Positions 39,493 to 48,557 are shown, counted from the first letter of the stretch. The stretch is DNA of 64,000 bases from Acidobacteria bacterium 28-1 (GCA_002050365.1 MWYZ01000038.1:1-64000), one strand, 5' to 3'. Numbers and translations are program-made. Notes: generated from the sequence alone by a model not told the origin.

Positions 39493-39569
39493 CGGCGGGC
39501 TGGAGTGTTTCTCCGTCTCACATACCGCCGACTTTGGCGGGCGCGGCTGCCAAAGCTCGCCCGCCAAAG
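39493..39569. repeat. Tandem GC-rich hairpins
   Basis: CGGCGG...CCGCCG (39493-39498/39525-39530) enclosing GGAG/CTCC, then CTTTGGCGGGCG/CGCCCGCCAAAG (39532-39543/39558-39569). Confidence 0.75.
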
Positions 39570-39742
39570 CTAACCAAAAAACCTGCTAAAACCAGCTAAA
39601 ACCGCCGAAAATCACCCCTCGCCAAAAAAAGCCGTGAGCGTTAAACTTGCGACTTTTGGTGTTGCGAGTTATTATTCACGAACGTCAAAGGCTGATTGCT
39701 TCAAAAACTAAAAAGGCTAATCAGATTTGGAAACTATTAAAA

Positions 39743-40231
39743 ATGAAAAACCTAAATAAATCAGTTTATGTAGCAATTTGTGTTTTAGCCGTTACTCTCG
39801 GATGCAAGCAGGCAAAAGTCGACAATGATGCCGCGCCGGTCGCTAGCCAACCGATAAATACTTCTACATCAGCAAACACAGTAGAAAGTGTCAGCACAAT
39901 TAAATGGAGTGATTACGACAATGTTTATAACATCAAAAGCGAATCTACCGATATGCAGAAAGAAGCCTTATGGAAACGCTTTGAAGGGCAAACGGTAACT
40001 TGGCAAGGCACTGTCTCGGAATTCAGCGAAGGCATGCTCGGCGGATATTTGATTAGTATCGAAATGAATCCCGATACACCGACCGGCGACATTATTTTAA
40101 CGCTCAAGGAAAATCAGAAAGAAAAGGTGGCGAGTTTAACCAAAGGAGAGAAAATCTCATTTGTCGGCAAGCTAAAAACTCACGGTGGCGCGACGCTGCC
40201 GCTTTTGATGGATGAGGGTGAGATAAAATAA
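39743..40231 (+). CDS. Lipoprotein with OB-fold-like domain
   Basis: Lipobox VLAVTLGC; FEGQTVTWQGTVSEFSEGMLGGYLISIEMN...KGEKISFVGKL. Start at MKNLNKSVY. Confidence 0.6.
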   Translation: MKNLNKSVYVAICVLAVTLGCKQAKVDNDAAPVASQPINTSTSANTVESVSTIKWSDYDNVYNIKSESTDMQKEALWKRFEGQTVTWQGTVSEFSEGMLGGYLISIEMNPDTPTGDIILTLKENQKEKVASLTKGEKISFVGKLKTHGGATLPLLMDEGEIK

Positions 40232-40584
40232 ATCATTTAATTTATATATGTGAGAGTAATAGGATTGAGAGATACAAATACTTTCACCAACAAAGAAAAA
40301 GGGCTGTGATTAAAAATCATCCTTTTTTTTCTTCAATAATTTAACCCTTACCAATGGAGTATGCCTGATTTTCATAGCTTCCTATAAACTATACCTATTG
40401 AGACATTACAAAAACGTGTCTTAAATAGTGTCTCAACAGGATTTTCTCATAACGTCTAAAAGGTTTTAAGACAAGTCCCGGACAATTGTTTAGTTCTTTA
40501 TCCTGTGCGTGCGCCACGCTTACGATATGTTTTTTGTGCAATTTGTAGATTACGAAAACACGCGTGCGAGCGTGGCGCAAATCA

Positions 40585-40618
40585 AAAGCCGTGAGTAACA
40601 TCACGGCTCTTCTATTTT
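40585..40618. terminator. Stem-loop terminator
   Basis: aaaagccgtgagtaacatcacggctctt. Confidence 0.6.
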
Positions 40619-40890
40619 CCTTAGTATGGAGGTAGCTGCCCGCGCCCTCACGTCCAATGATTTGTTAGCTTGCATCTTTATTTTCACCACGCACTTCAGC
40701 AACATCATACTTTCGATTGTATGTGCCGCGCCAAGCACGAACATAAATATCTTGACACGACTTATCAAGCCAATCCCAACCCGACACTAGTTGGGACAAC
40801 ATTGAAAAACGGTTTGCTCTTTCGATTTATACTTAGCAATCTTGCTGACGATGAAAGAGTTTGAGATTTGGTCAGAAGGCAACAAAGGTT

Positions 40891-41733
40891 CTACGGTGTT
40901 CGGATAGTATCCTCCGGCGCGTTGTGGTATTCGTTCAGACATTTGTCGAGTGGTTCGCCGTTCTTATGAATACAATCACAGAAATTTTCACCGGCTTTGA
41001 TTTTGCTACTGTCTTTAAATTGTCTGTTACATTGCGCTAAAGTGTTGCGGGGCTTAATGCTGTAAAGACTTGGAATGCCCACGACACAAACGACAACGGC
41101 GGCAAACACTCCGGCAAAGAAAAGTGTCGGGAATTTATCGTTAAGAAGCTGTTTGAAAAAAATGCGGAAACGCGCATAAAGTAAGCGTATTCCGTGCCGG
41201 GAAAAGACGGCACGCTGACCCGCGCTTTCTTGAGTTTGAACATCGCTTTCAAGGCTTTTCCGGTTTGTTGTGTCATTGGCATTTGCCTGACGATTAAACG
41301 GAAGAATGTATTTCCATTTCTCGTAATTCCAGCCGAGCAGATACAAATTCGCCAGCACCATTAAAGGCGCGGTAAAAAGCGAGCCGTCAAAACGCAGCGC
41401 ATACGTCAGAATACAAATATTTAGGATAATCGGAAAATAAAGAAACGCGCCGAGCGTCACCGTGCGCGGTATCAACAGCAGAATCGCCGCCGTCACCTGC
41501 ACCACGCCGATAAATGTGTAGTAATAACCCGTATGGTGCAACGCTTCCAAATAATGCCCCATCGGGTGATTAACGGATAAGCCGCTGGCGAACCGCTCGT
41601 CCATAATTTTGACCATCCCCGAAGGGAAAAATCCGGCTGCCAAAGCCAGACGACAAAAAATAGAAAAAAGCCAAAGCCATCTGTTTTCCTTTGCCTGCAA
41701 ATGAAGTCGGTCAAGTGTCGAGGCAATACTCAT
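40891..41733 (-). CDS. DoxX-like membrane protein
   Basis: CRLALAAGFFPSGMVKIMDERF, YYYTFIGVVQVTAAILLLIPRTVTLGAFLYFPIILNICILTYALRF. Confidence 0.7.
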   Translation of the reverse strand: MSIASTLDRLHLQAKENRWLWLFSIFCRLALAAGFFPSGMVKIMDERFASGLSVNHPMGHYLEALHHTGYYYTFIGVVQVTAAILLLIPRTVTLGAFLYFPIILNICILTYALRFDGSLFTAPLMVLANLYLLGWNYEKWKYILPFNRQANANDTTNRKSLESDVQTQESAGQRAVFSRHGIRLLYARFRIFFKQLLNDKFPTLFFAGVFAAVVVCVVGIPSLYSIKPRNTLAQCNRQFKDSSKIKAGENFCDCIHKNGEPLDKCLNEYHNAPEDTIRTP

Positions 41734-41825
41734 AAATGTTTAGAACGTAATTACTCGGAAAAAAGTTTTCAAATAAAACAGCGTCGTTCGCTTTCCAAAC
41801 AGAAGCAAACTGTTTCCATTCGGAA

Positions 41826-41866
41826 AAAGCCGCAAGTTTTAACGCTTGCGGCTTTCTATTTTTTTA
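41826..41866. terminator. Stem-loop terminator
   Basis: aaaaagccgcaag ttttaacg cttgcggctttctattttt. Confidence 0.7.
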
Positions 41867-41994
41867 CATAAAGGTTGTTTTACCAATACATAACATTTCG
41901 TGCTATTTCAGCATTGCACTCTTCTAAAGTTCCGCGAAAAGTTTCGCGGCTGTATAAATAAATCGAATAGCTGCCATCTCTATTTCGTTCAATT

Positions 41995-42714
41995 TCAACT
42001 GTTTTTCTCATTTTTCACCTCCGCCTTTTTCATTTCCTCGAGATTGAACAGAACACTTTCAGGGGAACGCCAATCGCTTGGAGTGTCGGAAAGCTCGTCT
42101 GCCATCACATTAAATAACTGTGTCGGCATCGCGTCGTTTTTCATCACAGATGATATTTGACTTGCAAGTAATCTTAAATCACCGTCGCGGGTCGCGTCTG
42201 AATTTTCGCCGATAAGCTGCAAAGTGTCTTCGGCAAGTGTTTTTGGTTTCGGTTGTTCGGGTTGTGTTTGGGCTTCCGGCGCGGGCGCGTCGTTCAGGCT
42301 GTCGGCTTCTATTGGCGTTTCTAATTCAATGCCGTGTTCGTCTAAGCCTCTTTCGGCAAGAAGGGCTTTTTCCCAATTTCGTTTGTCTTCGTCGTGCTTC
42401 ATTGTCCAGGTGAAAAGATACTCTTTCAAATCTGCTATAAAATCCGGCACGTCAAAATTCTTATGTCTGATTGAAAGCATTTCAAAAAGTTCTAAAAAAT
42501 GCCCGTGTCCCCACTCACCATTATATTCAGTAACAACACTTGAGCCAGTCGTAACCGATAAAATATCACCGATTAAGGCTTTTGCGCGGTCAAGCGTTTT
42601 TACTTTGAAGTCATACGCTTTTGCGTCGTCGTCCAAAGTTATCAATAGTTTTTGATAACTCGTTAATTCTTTATTTTCCGTTTTGTTTGTTTTTGTTGTA
42701 TTATTTTCTCTCAT
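41995..42714 (-). CDS. Hypothetical protein (mobile element)
   Basis: 239-aa ORF with a plausible RBS (aaaggag upstream). Confidence 0.55.
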   Translation of the reverse strand: MRENNTTKTNKTENKELTSYQKLLITLDDDAKAYDFKVKTLDRAKALIGDILSVTTGSSVVTEYNGEWGHGHFLELFEMLSIRHKNFDVPDFIADLKEYLFTWTMKHDEDKRNWEKALLAERGLDEHGIELETPIEADSLNDAPAPEAQTQPEQPKPKTLAEDTLQLIGENSDATRDGDLRLLASQISSVMKNDAMPTQLFNVMADELSDTPSDWRSPESVLFNLEEMKKAEVKNEKNS

Positions 42715-42794
42715 TGTTAGAAACTCCTTTTAATTTTTAATAATTGATCGGAAAGAAGGGCTTAGTTTGCTGATACTTCCTAAGCCTTTCGTTT

Positions 42795-43196
42795 TTAGTT
42801 GATTCTTATGCCCGCTATGCGCTCCGCTTTGACTTGAACCGTCGGCTTGAGATACGGGATTTCTTCGGCTTGAACCGTCGCATCTTCCGTTTCCAGATAA
42901 AGCCGAATCAATCGAGCGGCGGCACGGTGGAAACACGGGCTGCCTTGCTCAAATGCGCGGCACTGGCAGACTCCGTTTGACGTGTAGATGTTATTGCTCT
43001 TCTGGCTCCAGATGAGCAGGGATTTGTCCGCTTCCTGCCAAGTCATAAAGACGTTTTCTTCAATCTCGACGACGGCTTTGGCAATGGCGCGAATCCAACG
43101 TGTCTTTGTTTTCGCGTCGGTTACGGTCTGCTCAACCTTGCTCAATGAATCGGCGATAACTTTTCCGAATCTGTCTTTGTTTTCGATTTGTAACAT
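42795..43196 (-). CDS. SWIM-type zinc-finger protein
   Basis: CQCRAFEQGSPCFHRAAARLI fits CxCx(n)CxH. Confidence 0.65.
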   Translation of the reverse strand: MLQIENKDRFGKVIADSLSKVEQTVTDAKTKTRWIRAIAKAVVEIEENVFMTWQEADKSLLIWSQKSNNIYTSNGVCQCRAFEQGSPCFHRAAARLIRLYLETEDATVQAEEIPYLKPTVQVKAERIAGIRIN

Positions 43197-43250
43197 TTTA
43201 GTTTTACTCCTTTGGTTTAGATTTAGTTAATAACTTAACTTTCTAAAGTA

Positions 43251-43299
43251 TAGCGAAGTCGCTAGTGTCTGTCAAGTTAATAATAGCGAACTTGCTAGT
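43251..43299. promoter_or_regulatory. Paired operator-like dyads in a divergent intergenic region
   Basis: tagcgaagtcgctagt (43251-43266) and tagcgaacttgctagt (43284-43299), 14/16 identical, 33 bp apart. Confidence 0.6.
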
Positions 43300-43327
43300 T
43301 TTTTGGAAATAATTTATAATCGTTTGG

Positions 43328-43528
43328 ATGGCGAATAAAAAAGGAAAATTATTAAGCGTAAAAGATGCCGCCGCCGCGTTGGATTTGTCGGAGCAAAGAA
43401 TCAAACAGTTGATTTATGAAGGAAGGTTGTGGGCTGAAAAAATCGGCAACCAGTGGATTATTGTTGAATCGGATTTAGAAGCCGTCAGAGACCGGCAGAC
43501 CGGCAGACCGGCAAAGGAAAAGAAATGA
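43328..43528 (+). CDS. Excisionase-family helix-turn-helix protein
   Basis: LLSVKDAAAALDLSEQRIKQLIYEGRLWAEKIGNQWIIVESDLEAV. Confidence 0.72.
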   Translation: MANKKGKLLSVKDAAAALDLSEQRIKQLIYEGRLWAEKIGNQWIIVESDLEAVRDRQTGRPAKEKK

Positions 43529-43989
43529 AATACTTACTCTCTCTAATCTTTATATTCGTTTTTGCTTTTTCTGCGTTTGCGCAAACCGAAAACACAACAA
43601 AAGCGACAATCGAAAACAAAGCCGTTGTTTATGTTTATGCGCCTTCAGCAACCACCACACTCGTTAGAGTTTCAAAGCCCGTATTTCTTGACGATAAAGA
43701 AATAGCGGACGTTCGACCGGAAAAGTATTTTATTGCTCTAGTTGACCCTGGCAAGCATAGCTTTCGGATGAAAAACAAGAAATATGGCGGTATTGTGATG
43801 GATTTTGAAGCGGGAAAAACTTACTACATACGAATCAATTGGTCAACAGGCAATATTGTTCGCCCGACAGGTATGTCAAAAATTGAAACGGAAAGTGGTG
43901 AGTTCGACATTAAACAATTGAGTCCGGTTAAAGCGGAGAATATCAAAGAAAAATCAATTGCTTTTACCGCATTACCTAGCTCGCACTAA
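43525..43989 (+). CDS. DUF2846-like secreted protein
   Basis: Signal peptide; KYFIALVDPGKHSFRMKNKKYGGIVMDFEAGKTYYIRI. Confidence 0.6.
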   Translation: MKYLLSLIFIFVFAFSAFAQTENTTKATIENKAVVYVYAPSATTTLVRVSKPVFLDDKEIADVRPEKYFIALVDPGKHSFRMKNKKYGGIVMDFEAGKTYYIRINWSTGNIVRPTGMSKIETESGEFDIKQLSPVKAENIKEKSIAFTALPSSH

Positions 43990-43994
43990 AAAGA

Positions 43995-44030
43995 AAAACG
44001 GCTTGAGTATCAATCAAGCCGTCTCTTCCA
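43995..44030 (+). terminator. Stem-loop terminator
   Basis: acggcttgagtatcaatcaagccgt. Confidence 0.65.
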
Positions 44031-44081
44031 GTTCTTTGAAAACTGAATATGTATTAAACAAGCAAAAGTAGTCTATCAAAA

Positions 44082-44241
44082 GACTTTTGCATTTTTCAAG
44101 CCTGTATCTGAAAATGTAGCTGGTATGTGCTAGTTTCGAGTGTTACCGAGTGAACACAGTTTAATAATTATTCACTGTATAACACTCTATCGCATCTTGT
44201 AACTGTTGGTAAAAAAGGACTTATATGTTTGGAGCAAGCAT
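44082..44241 (+). repeat. Right copy of direct repeat (attR; exact 24-bp core 44218-44241)
   Basis: See left copy; the core overlaps the start codon of the 44225 gene. Confidence 0.9.
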
Positions 44242-44863
44242 CGGACGCGGAGCAATGCGAATCATCGACGCAATGGTACGCTGGCTGGCGTTTGGCGGAA
44301 TCAGTCCAAACATTTTAACGGTTATCGGCGTAACGATAAATGTCGGGTGCGGCGTGCTGTTCGGTTTCGGCGAATTTTTCTGGGCGGGAATTGTCTTAAT
44401 CGTCGCTAATCTATTTGATATGTTGGACGGGAATGTGGCGCGGCTTTCGGGCAGAGTTACGCGTTTCGGCGGCTTTCTCGATTCGTCGCTCGACCGTCTT
44501 TCAGATATGGTGGCGTTTTTGGGCATAATAATTTTTTACGCCAGCAATACGCCGCAGCATTCGCTTTTGAATGTAACTTCTGCCGGTATCGGATTGATTG
44601 GCTCGGTAATGGTCAGCTATACAACAGCGCGTTCCGAAGGTTTCGGTGTAAAAGCGAATGTCGGGTTTTTGCAGCGACCTGAAAGAATTGTTTTGCTGAT
44701 AATCGGTGCGCTTTCAACCGTGCCGAATTCAAATTCGTTTTTCGCCAATCGAATGCCGCAGGTGCTTTGGGTTTTGGCAATCGGCTCGCTTTGGACGTTT
44801 ATTCATCGGATGTTTTTCATCTGGAAAGAACTCAGAAAGATGGAGACGGTAAAGGCTGAGTAG
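44225..44863 (+). CDS. CDP-alcohol phosphatidyltransferase family protein
   Basis: Signature-like LFDMLDGNVARLSGRVTRFGGFLDSSLDRLSDM (DGx2ARx8Gx3Dx3D). Confidence 0.92.
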   Translation: MFGASIGRGAMRIIDAMVRWLAFGGISPNILTVIGVTINVGCGVLFGFGEFFWAGIVLIVANLFDMLDGNVARLSGRVTRFGGFLDSSLDRLSDMVAFLGIIIFYASNTPQHSLLNVTSAGIGLIGSVMVSYTTARSEGFGVKANVGFLQRPERIVLLIIGALSTVPNSNSFFANRMPQVLWVLAIGSLWTFIHRMFFIWKELRKMETVKAE

Positions 44864-44915
44864 ACAACGGCAGTTGGCAGGGAAAAATCGCTGACTGCAT
44901 TCTGCCAACTGCTTT

Positions 44916-45356
44916 ATGGAATGGATTTCAGGAATTTGGGAATGGCTCGCACGGTTTTGGGAATCGCTCACGTGGGGCGGAATTGCGTTCGGTTCAATTG
45001 CTATCGTGTTGTCAGCCGCCATGGGCTATGTAGCAGTCATTCTAGTGATGGTTAAAATTCCAGCCGATTATTTCAGCCCGCATTATTCGCCCGCATCGGC
45101 GAAAAATCAATCCTTTTTCATTCGTTGGGGCGCGGTGGTTTTCAAGAATTTTATCGGTCTTCTGCTGATTCTCGTCGGCATTGCAATGATTTTCGGACCC
45201 GGACCCGGACTTTTAACGATTCTGCTCGGCTTGATTATGATGGATATTCCGGGCAAGCGTCCGCTCGAAGCAAATATTATTAAACGTCCGGCGGTTTTGT
45301 CGGCGGTCAACAACTTACGCGCCAAATATAACAAATCGCCTTTGATTATGGATTAA
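44916..45356 (+). CDS. PGPGW-family putative transmembrane protein
   Basis: FGPGPGLLTILLGLIMMDIPGKRPLE with flanking TM helices. Confidence 0.7.
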   Translation: MEWISGIWEWLARFWESLTWGGIAFGSIAIVLSAAMGYVAVILVMVKIPADYFSPHYSPASAKNQSFFIRWGAVVFKNFIGLLLILVGIAMIFGPGPGLLTILLGLIMMDIPGKRPLEANIIKRPAVLSAVNNLRAKYNKSPLIMD

Positions 45357-45359
45357 ACA

Positions 45360-45527
45360 ATGAGATTATTCGATTTGTTTAAAGAGAAAAAAAAAGCGAA
45401 TTTGGATGTCCGGCGGCGCGAATTTTTGCATTCAAAAGGCAGGATTACCGACGGTACAATCATTGGCTGGATAATGGATAATTTATTGGTTTTAGTTTCC
45501 ATTATCCATTATCCATTTTTCATTTAA
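45360..45527 (+). CDS. Short hypothetical ORF whose C-terminus is made of a repeat
   Basis: Manual translation MRLFDLFKEKKKANLDVRRREFLHSKGRITDGTIIGWIMDNLLVLVSIIHYPFFI*. Confidence 0.4.
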   Translation: MRLFDLFKEKKKANLDVRRREFLHSKGRITDGTIIGWIMDNLLVLVSIIHYPFFI

Positions 45528-45533
45528 TCGCTT

Positions 45534-47042
45534 ATGTTTCAAAAAATTCTAATTGCTAATCGCGGAGAAATCGCCTGTCGTGTAATTCGCGCCTGCCGCG
45601 ATATGAATATCAAAAACGTCGCCGTTTATTCGGAAGCCGACCGTGACGCGCTTCACGTCCGAATGGCGGACGAGGCGTATCTTATCGGTGCGCCGCCTTC
45701 GAACGAAAGCTATCTGCACGGCGAGAAAATTATTGAAACAGCCAAAAAATCAGGCGCGGAAGCGATTCATCCGGGTTACGGTTTTCTTTCGGAGAATGCT
45801 GATTTTGTCCGCGAAGCAACTAGGCAAGGAATTACATTTATCGGACCGTCGCCGGAAGCGATGGACTCAATGGGAGGAAAAATCAGCGCGAGAAAAATTG
45901 CGATTGACGCTGATGTTCCCGTCGTTCCGGGAACGACCGAGCCGCTCGAATCTTTTGAAGAAGCGCAAAAAATCGCGGCGGAAGTCGGATATCCGATTAT
46001 GCTCAAAGCGGCGGCGGGCGGCGGCGGAAAAGGAATGCGTTTCGTCCAGAGCGCGGACGATTTGAAATCCGCGTATGAAACGTCGCGCGGCGAAGCACTC
46101 GCCTCTTTCAGCAACGACGAAGTTTATATCGAAAAAGCCGTCCTGCGTCCGCGTCACGTCGAAATTCAAGTTTTTTCAGATAAATACGGAAATTATGTTC
46201 ACTTAGGTGAGCGCGAATGTTCCATACAACGTCGCCATCAAAAAGTCATTGAGGAATGCCCGTCACCAATTAACTCGGCAGAACTTCGTGCAAAAATGGG
46301 TGAAAGTGCGATAAAGGTCGCGAAAGCGGTCAATTACGTGGGCGCGGGAACCGTTGAATTTCTCGTTTCGGATGAAACGCGCGAATTTTATTTTTTAGAA
46401 ATGAACACGCGCCTTCAAGTCGAGCATCCGGTGACGGAACTCGTCACGGGCATTGACCTAGTGCGCGAGCAAATTCTGGTTGCCTTTGGCGAAAAATTAT
46501 CTTTCACGCAAGGTGAAATCGAATGGAAAAATCACGCCATCGAATGTCGCGTTTATGCTGAAGACCCGGATAATAATTTTCTGCCGTCGCCGGGAAAAAT
46601 TACCAGATTGAGAATTCCGCAAGGAAACGGTGTCCGCGATGACGGCGGCGTTTATGAAGGCGCGGAGGTCTCGATTTATTACGACCCGATGATTTCCAAA
46701 CTTGCTGTTTTCGGCAGAACACGCGCGGAGGCGATAGACCGCATGCGGCGGGCTTTGCAGGAATATGAAGTCGGCGGCATCAAAACCACTCTGCCATTTT
46801 TCCGCGAAATTGTTGAAGACGAGGAATTTATTGCCGGAAATCTCGACACAGGTTTTATTACGCGCTTTAATGAACGTAAGAAGGCAAAAGACCCGGACGA
46901 AACAGCCCGTGATTTGGCTTTGATAGCTTCGGCTTTGGCTTTTTCAGACAGACAAAAAACAGTTTCAAGCGAAGCGCAGACTCAAACCGCAAGCCATTGG
47001 GCAACAATCGGAAGAATGGCTTTACACGCAAATCGTTTGTAA
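45534..47042 (+). CDS. accC: Biotin carboxylase (acetyl-CoA carboxylase subunit)
   Basis: MFQKILIANRGEIACRVIRACRD, KAAAGGGGKGMRFV, FLEMNTRLQVEHPVTELVTGIDLV. Confidence 0.95.
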   Translation: MFQKILIANRGEIACRVIRACRDMNIKNVAVYSEADRDALHVRMADEAYLIGAPPSNESYLHGEKIIETAKKSGAEAIHPGYGFLSENADFVREATRQGITFIGPSPEAMDSMGGKISARKIAIDADVPVVPGTTEPLESFEEAQKIAAEVGYPIMLKAAAGGGGKGMRFVQSADDLKSAYETSRGEALASFSNDEVYIEKAVLRPRHVEIQVFSDKYGNYVHLGERECSIQRRHQKVIEECPSPINSAELRAKMGESAIKVAKAVNYVGAGTVEFLVSDETREFYFLEMNTRLQVEHPVTELVTGIDLVREQILVAFGEKLSFTQGEIEWKNHAIECRVYAEDPDNNFLPSPGKITRLRIPQGNGVRDDGGVYEGAEVSIYYDPMISKLAVFGRTRAEAIDRMRRALQEYEVGGIKTTLPFFREIVEDEEFIAGNLDTGFITRFNERKKAKDPDETARDLALIASALAFSDRQKTVSSEAQTQTASHWATIGRMALHANRL

Positions 47043-47208
47043 AACGGTGGTATGAACAGTGTTTTCCAGCGCAAATTGATTCATATCAGCCTAAAGAATG
47101 AAGAAAGGAAATAGCAATTTGCGAAAGAGACTCGCTTGTGAAGGTAATTGATTATTACTCAATGGTTTTTGCTGAAATGTGGTTATTAAATTAGGATAGG
47201 GAAAAATT

Positions 47209-47418
47209 ATGGAAGAATTACTGAAACAATTGATGGGAAAAAAAGTTGACATTTCTTGCGGCACAAACGCGATTTTCAGCGGCGAAGTGGTTGATATAAA
47301 AGGCGGCATTTTGTATCTGCGCGATGACGAAGAACGAGTGGCTTATGTTTCGATTGAAAGAGTGGCGATTGTTTGGGAAGTAAAGGAACAGCAGACTCGT
47401 CCGGGTTTCGTAAGTTAA
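47209..47418 (+). CDS. MM0924-like small protein
   Basis: LMGKKVDISCGTNAIFSGEVVDIKGGILYLRDDEERVAYVSIERVAIVWEV; Sm-like beta-rich pattern. Confidence 0.65.
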   Translation: MEELLKQLMGKKVDISCGTNAIFSGEVVDIKGGILYLRDDEERVAYVSIERVAIVWEVKEQQTRPGFVS

Positions 47419-47484
47419 CTTTTAATTTTTTAATTTAACGCGAGAAAATTTGAAGAAATCCGCATTCAAAGTTTTTCTAAGTTT

Positions 47485-48123
47485 TTATTTTTCCGCTGCT
47501 AACCGCCGAAAACCGACAATGCGTTTTGCCCAATAACCGTCAAATCTTGAATATGTAACGCCCTGGCTCGAAGAAGCGTGGTAAAAGCCGCTTTCGTCAA
47601 AGACGATGCCGATGTGTCCGAGTTTGTTGAAAAAGACGAGCGTTCCGAATTTATATCTGTCCGCGCCGTCAACCTCAACCGAATTTTGCCAAAGCGCTTT
47701 TGCGCTCGAGCGTTCGAAATTAAAGCCTGCATCATAGAAAACGCTCCACACAAGTCCCGAACAATCAAAAGCATTTGGTCCCGTCGAGCCGTAACGATAG
47801 GGAATACCCGCGCGAATCTGAATCGCTCTCAATAACTTTTGATTGAAAGACGCGCTGTAACTTTTCATTGCAGAAGGGATTGGTAAAGAATTAAGCGGTT
47901 GCGAAGAACCTGTTTTTTTTACAAGTGTGGGCGGCTTTTGAGTGATAACGATTTGGTTGGTTAATGTCGGTCTCTTTGAATTTTGGCTGGGCGGCTGATT
48001 TATCGGTCGAGATTCGGTCGGCTGATTCGGAACGACTCTCGATCGTTGCTGAGAAAAAGCGGCGGCGGAAAAAATCAACACGATTGATGCGGAAAAACAC
48101 AAAGACTTACAAAAATTCATCAA
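47485..48123 (-). CDS. NlpC/P60-family cell-wall peptidase
   Basis: YRYGSTGPNAFDCSGLVWSVFYDAGF, GTLVFFNKLGHIGIVFDESGFYHASS. Confidence 0.88.
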   Translation of the reverse strand: MMNFCKSLCFSASIVLIFSAAAFSQQRSRVVPNQPTESRPINQPPSQNSKRPTLTNQIVITQKPPTLVKKTGSSQPLNSLPIPSAMKSYSASFNQKLLRAIQIRAGIPYRYGSTGPNAFDCSGLVWSVFYDAGFNFERSSAKALWQNSVEVDGADRYKFGTLVFFNKLGHIGIVFDESGFYHASSSQGVTYSRFDGYWAKRIVGFRRLAAEK

Positions 48124-48557
48124 GCAAAAACTCCAAATTTTTAAATTTGTTAAGGGAAAGTTTCGGTGCCAAGCAGAAATGATTTCCGCCCTAATTTAAA
48201 AACAGTTAAAACAATAATTATTTCTGAAAATCTTTAACGAAGACTTTTTGTAAAAGTAAATTGTTGGATTATTATTTAACTAAGAACTGGTAAATTGTTG
48301 CTTAAATAACCGAAAAATGCAAATTGAAAATTCATTACAATTAGAAACAGATTTATTTAAGCAAATTTTACGATTGGGTTTTGATAAAACGACGGGCAAA
48401 AACAAGTCAGATACTAAAGAAATACTTTTTGATTGAATTTTAGAATCCAATCAAAAAGTCCCGCCATCTCTTCTCCGCTTTGCCTATCTTCCGAGTTGTT
48501 CTCGAATAATTTGAGACACTCTTAATGAATGACAGCTTCCAAATATTTTATGAAACA

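Larger units (their letters stand above)
31623..44241. mobile_element. Integrative element (~12.6 kb), satellite/IME-like, at the 5' end of a CDP-alcohol phosphatidyltransferase gene
   Basis: Flanking direct repeats with a common 24-bp core; tyrosine integrase beside the left end; excisionase-like HTHs, Prim-Pol replication protein, terminase-small-like ORF. Confidence 0.88.

Noticed and set aside
40640-40810. Possible gene remnant on the minus strand (SQLVSGWDWLDKSCQDIYVRAWRGTYNRKYDVAEVRGENKDAS)
   Set aside because: No start codon or family match; cannot be told apart from chance open frame.
44030-44060. gttctttgaaaactgaatat resembling rRNA-leader/spacer sequence
   Set aside because: No rRNA or tRNA nearby; a short A/T-rich match is likely coincidental.
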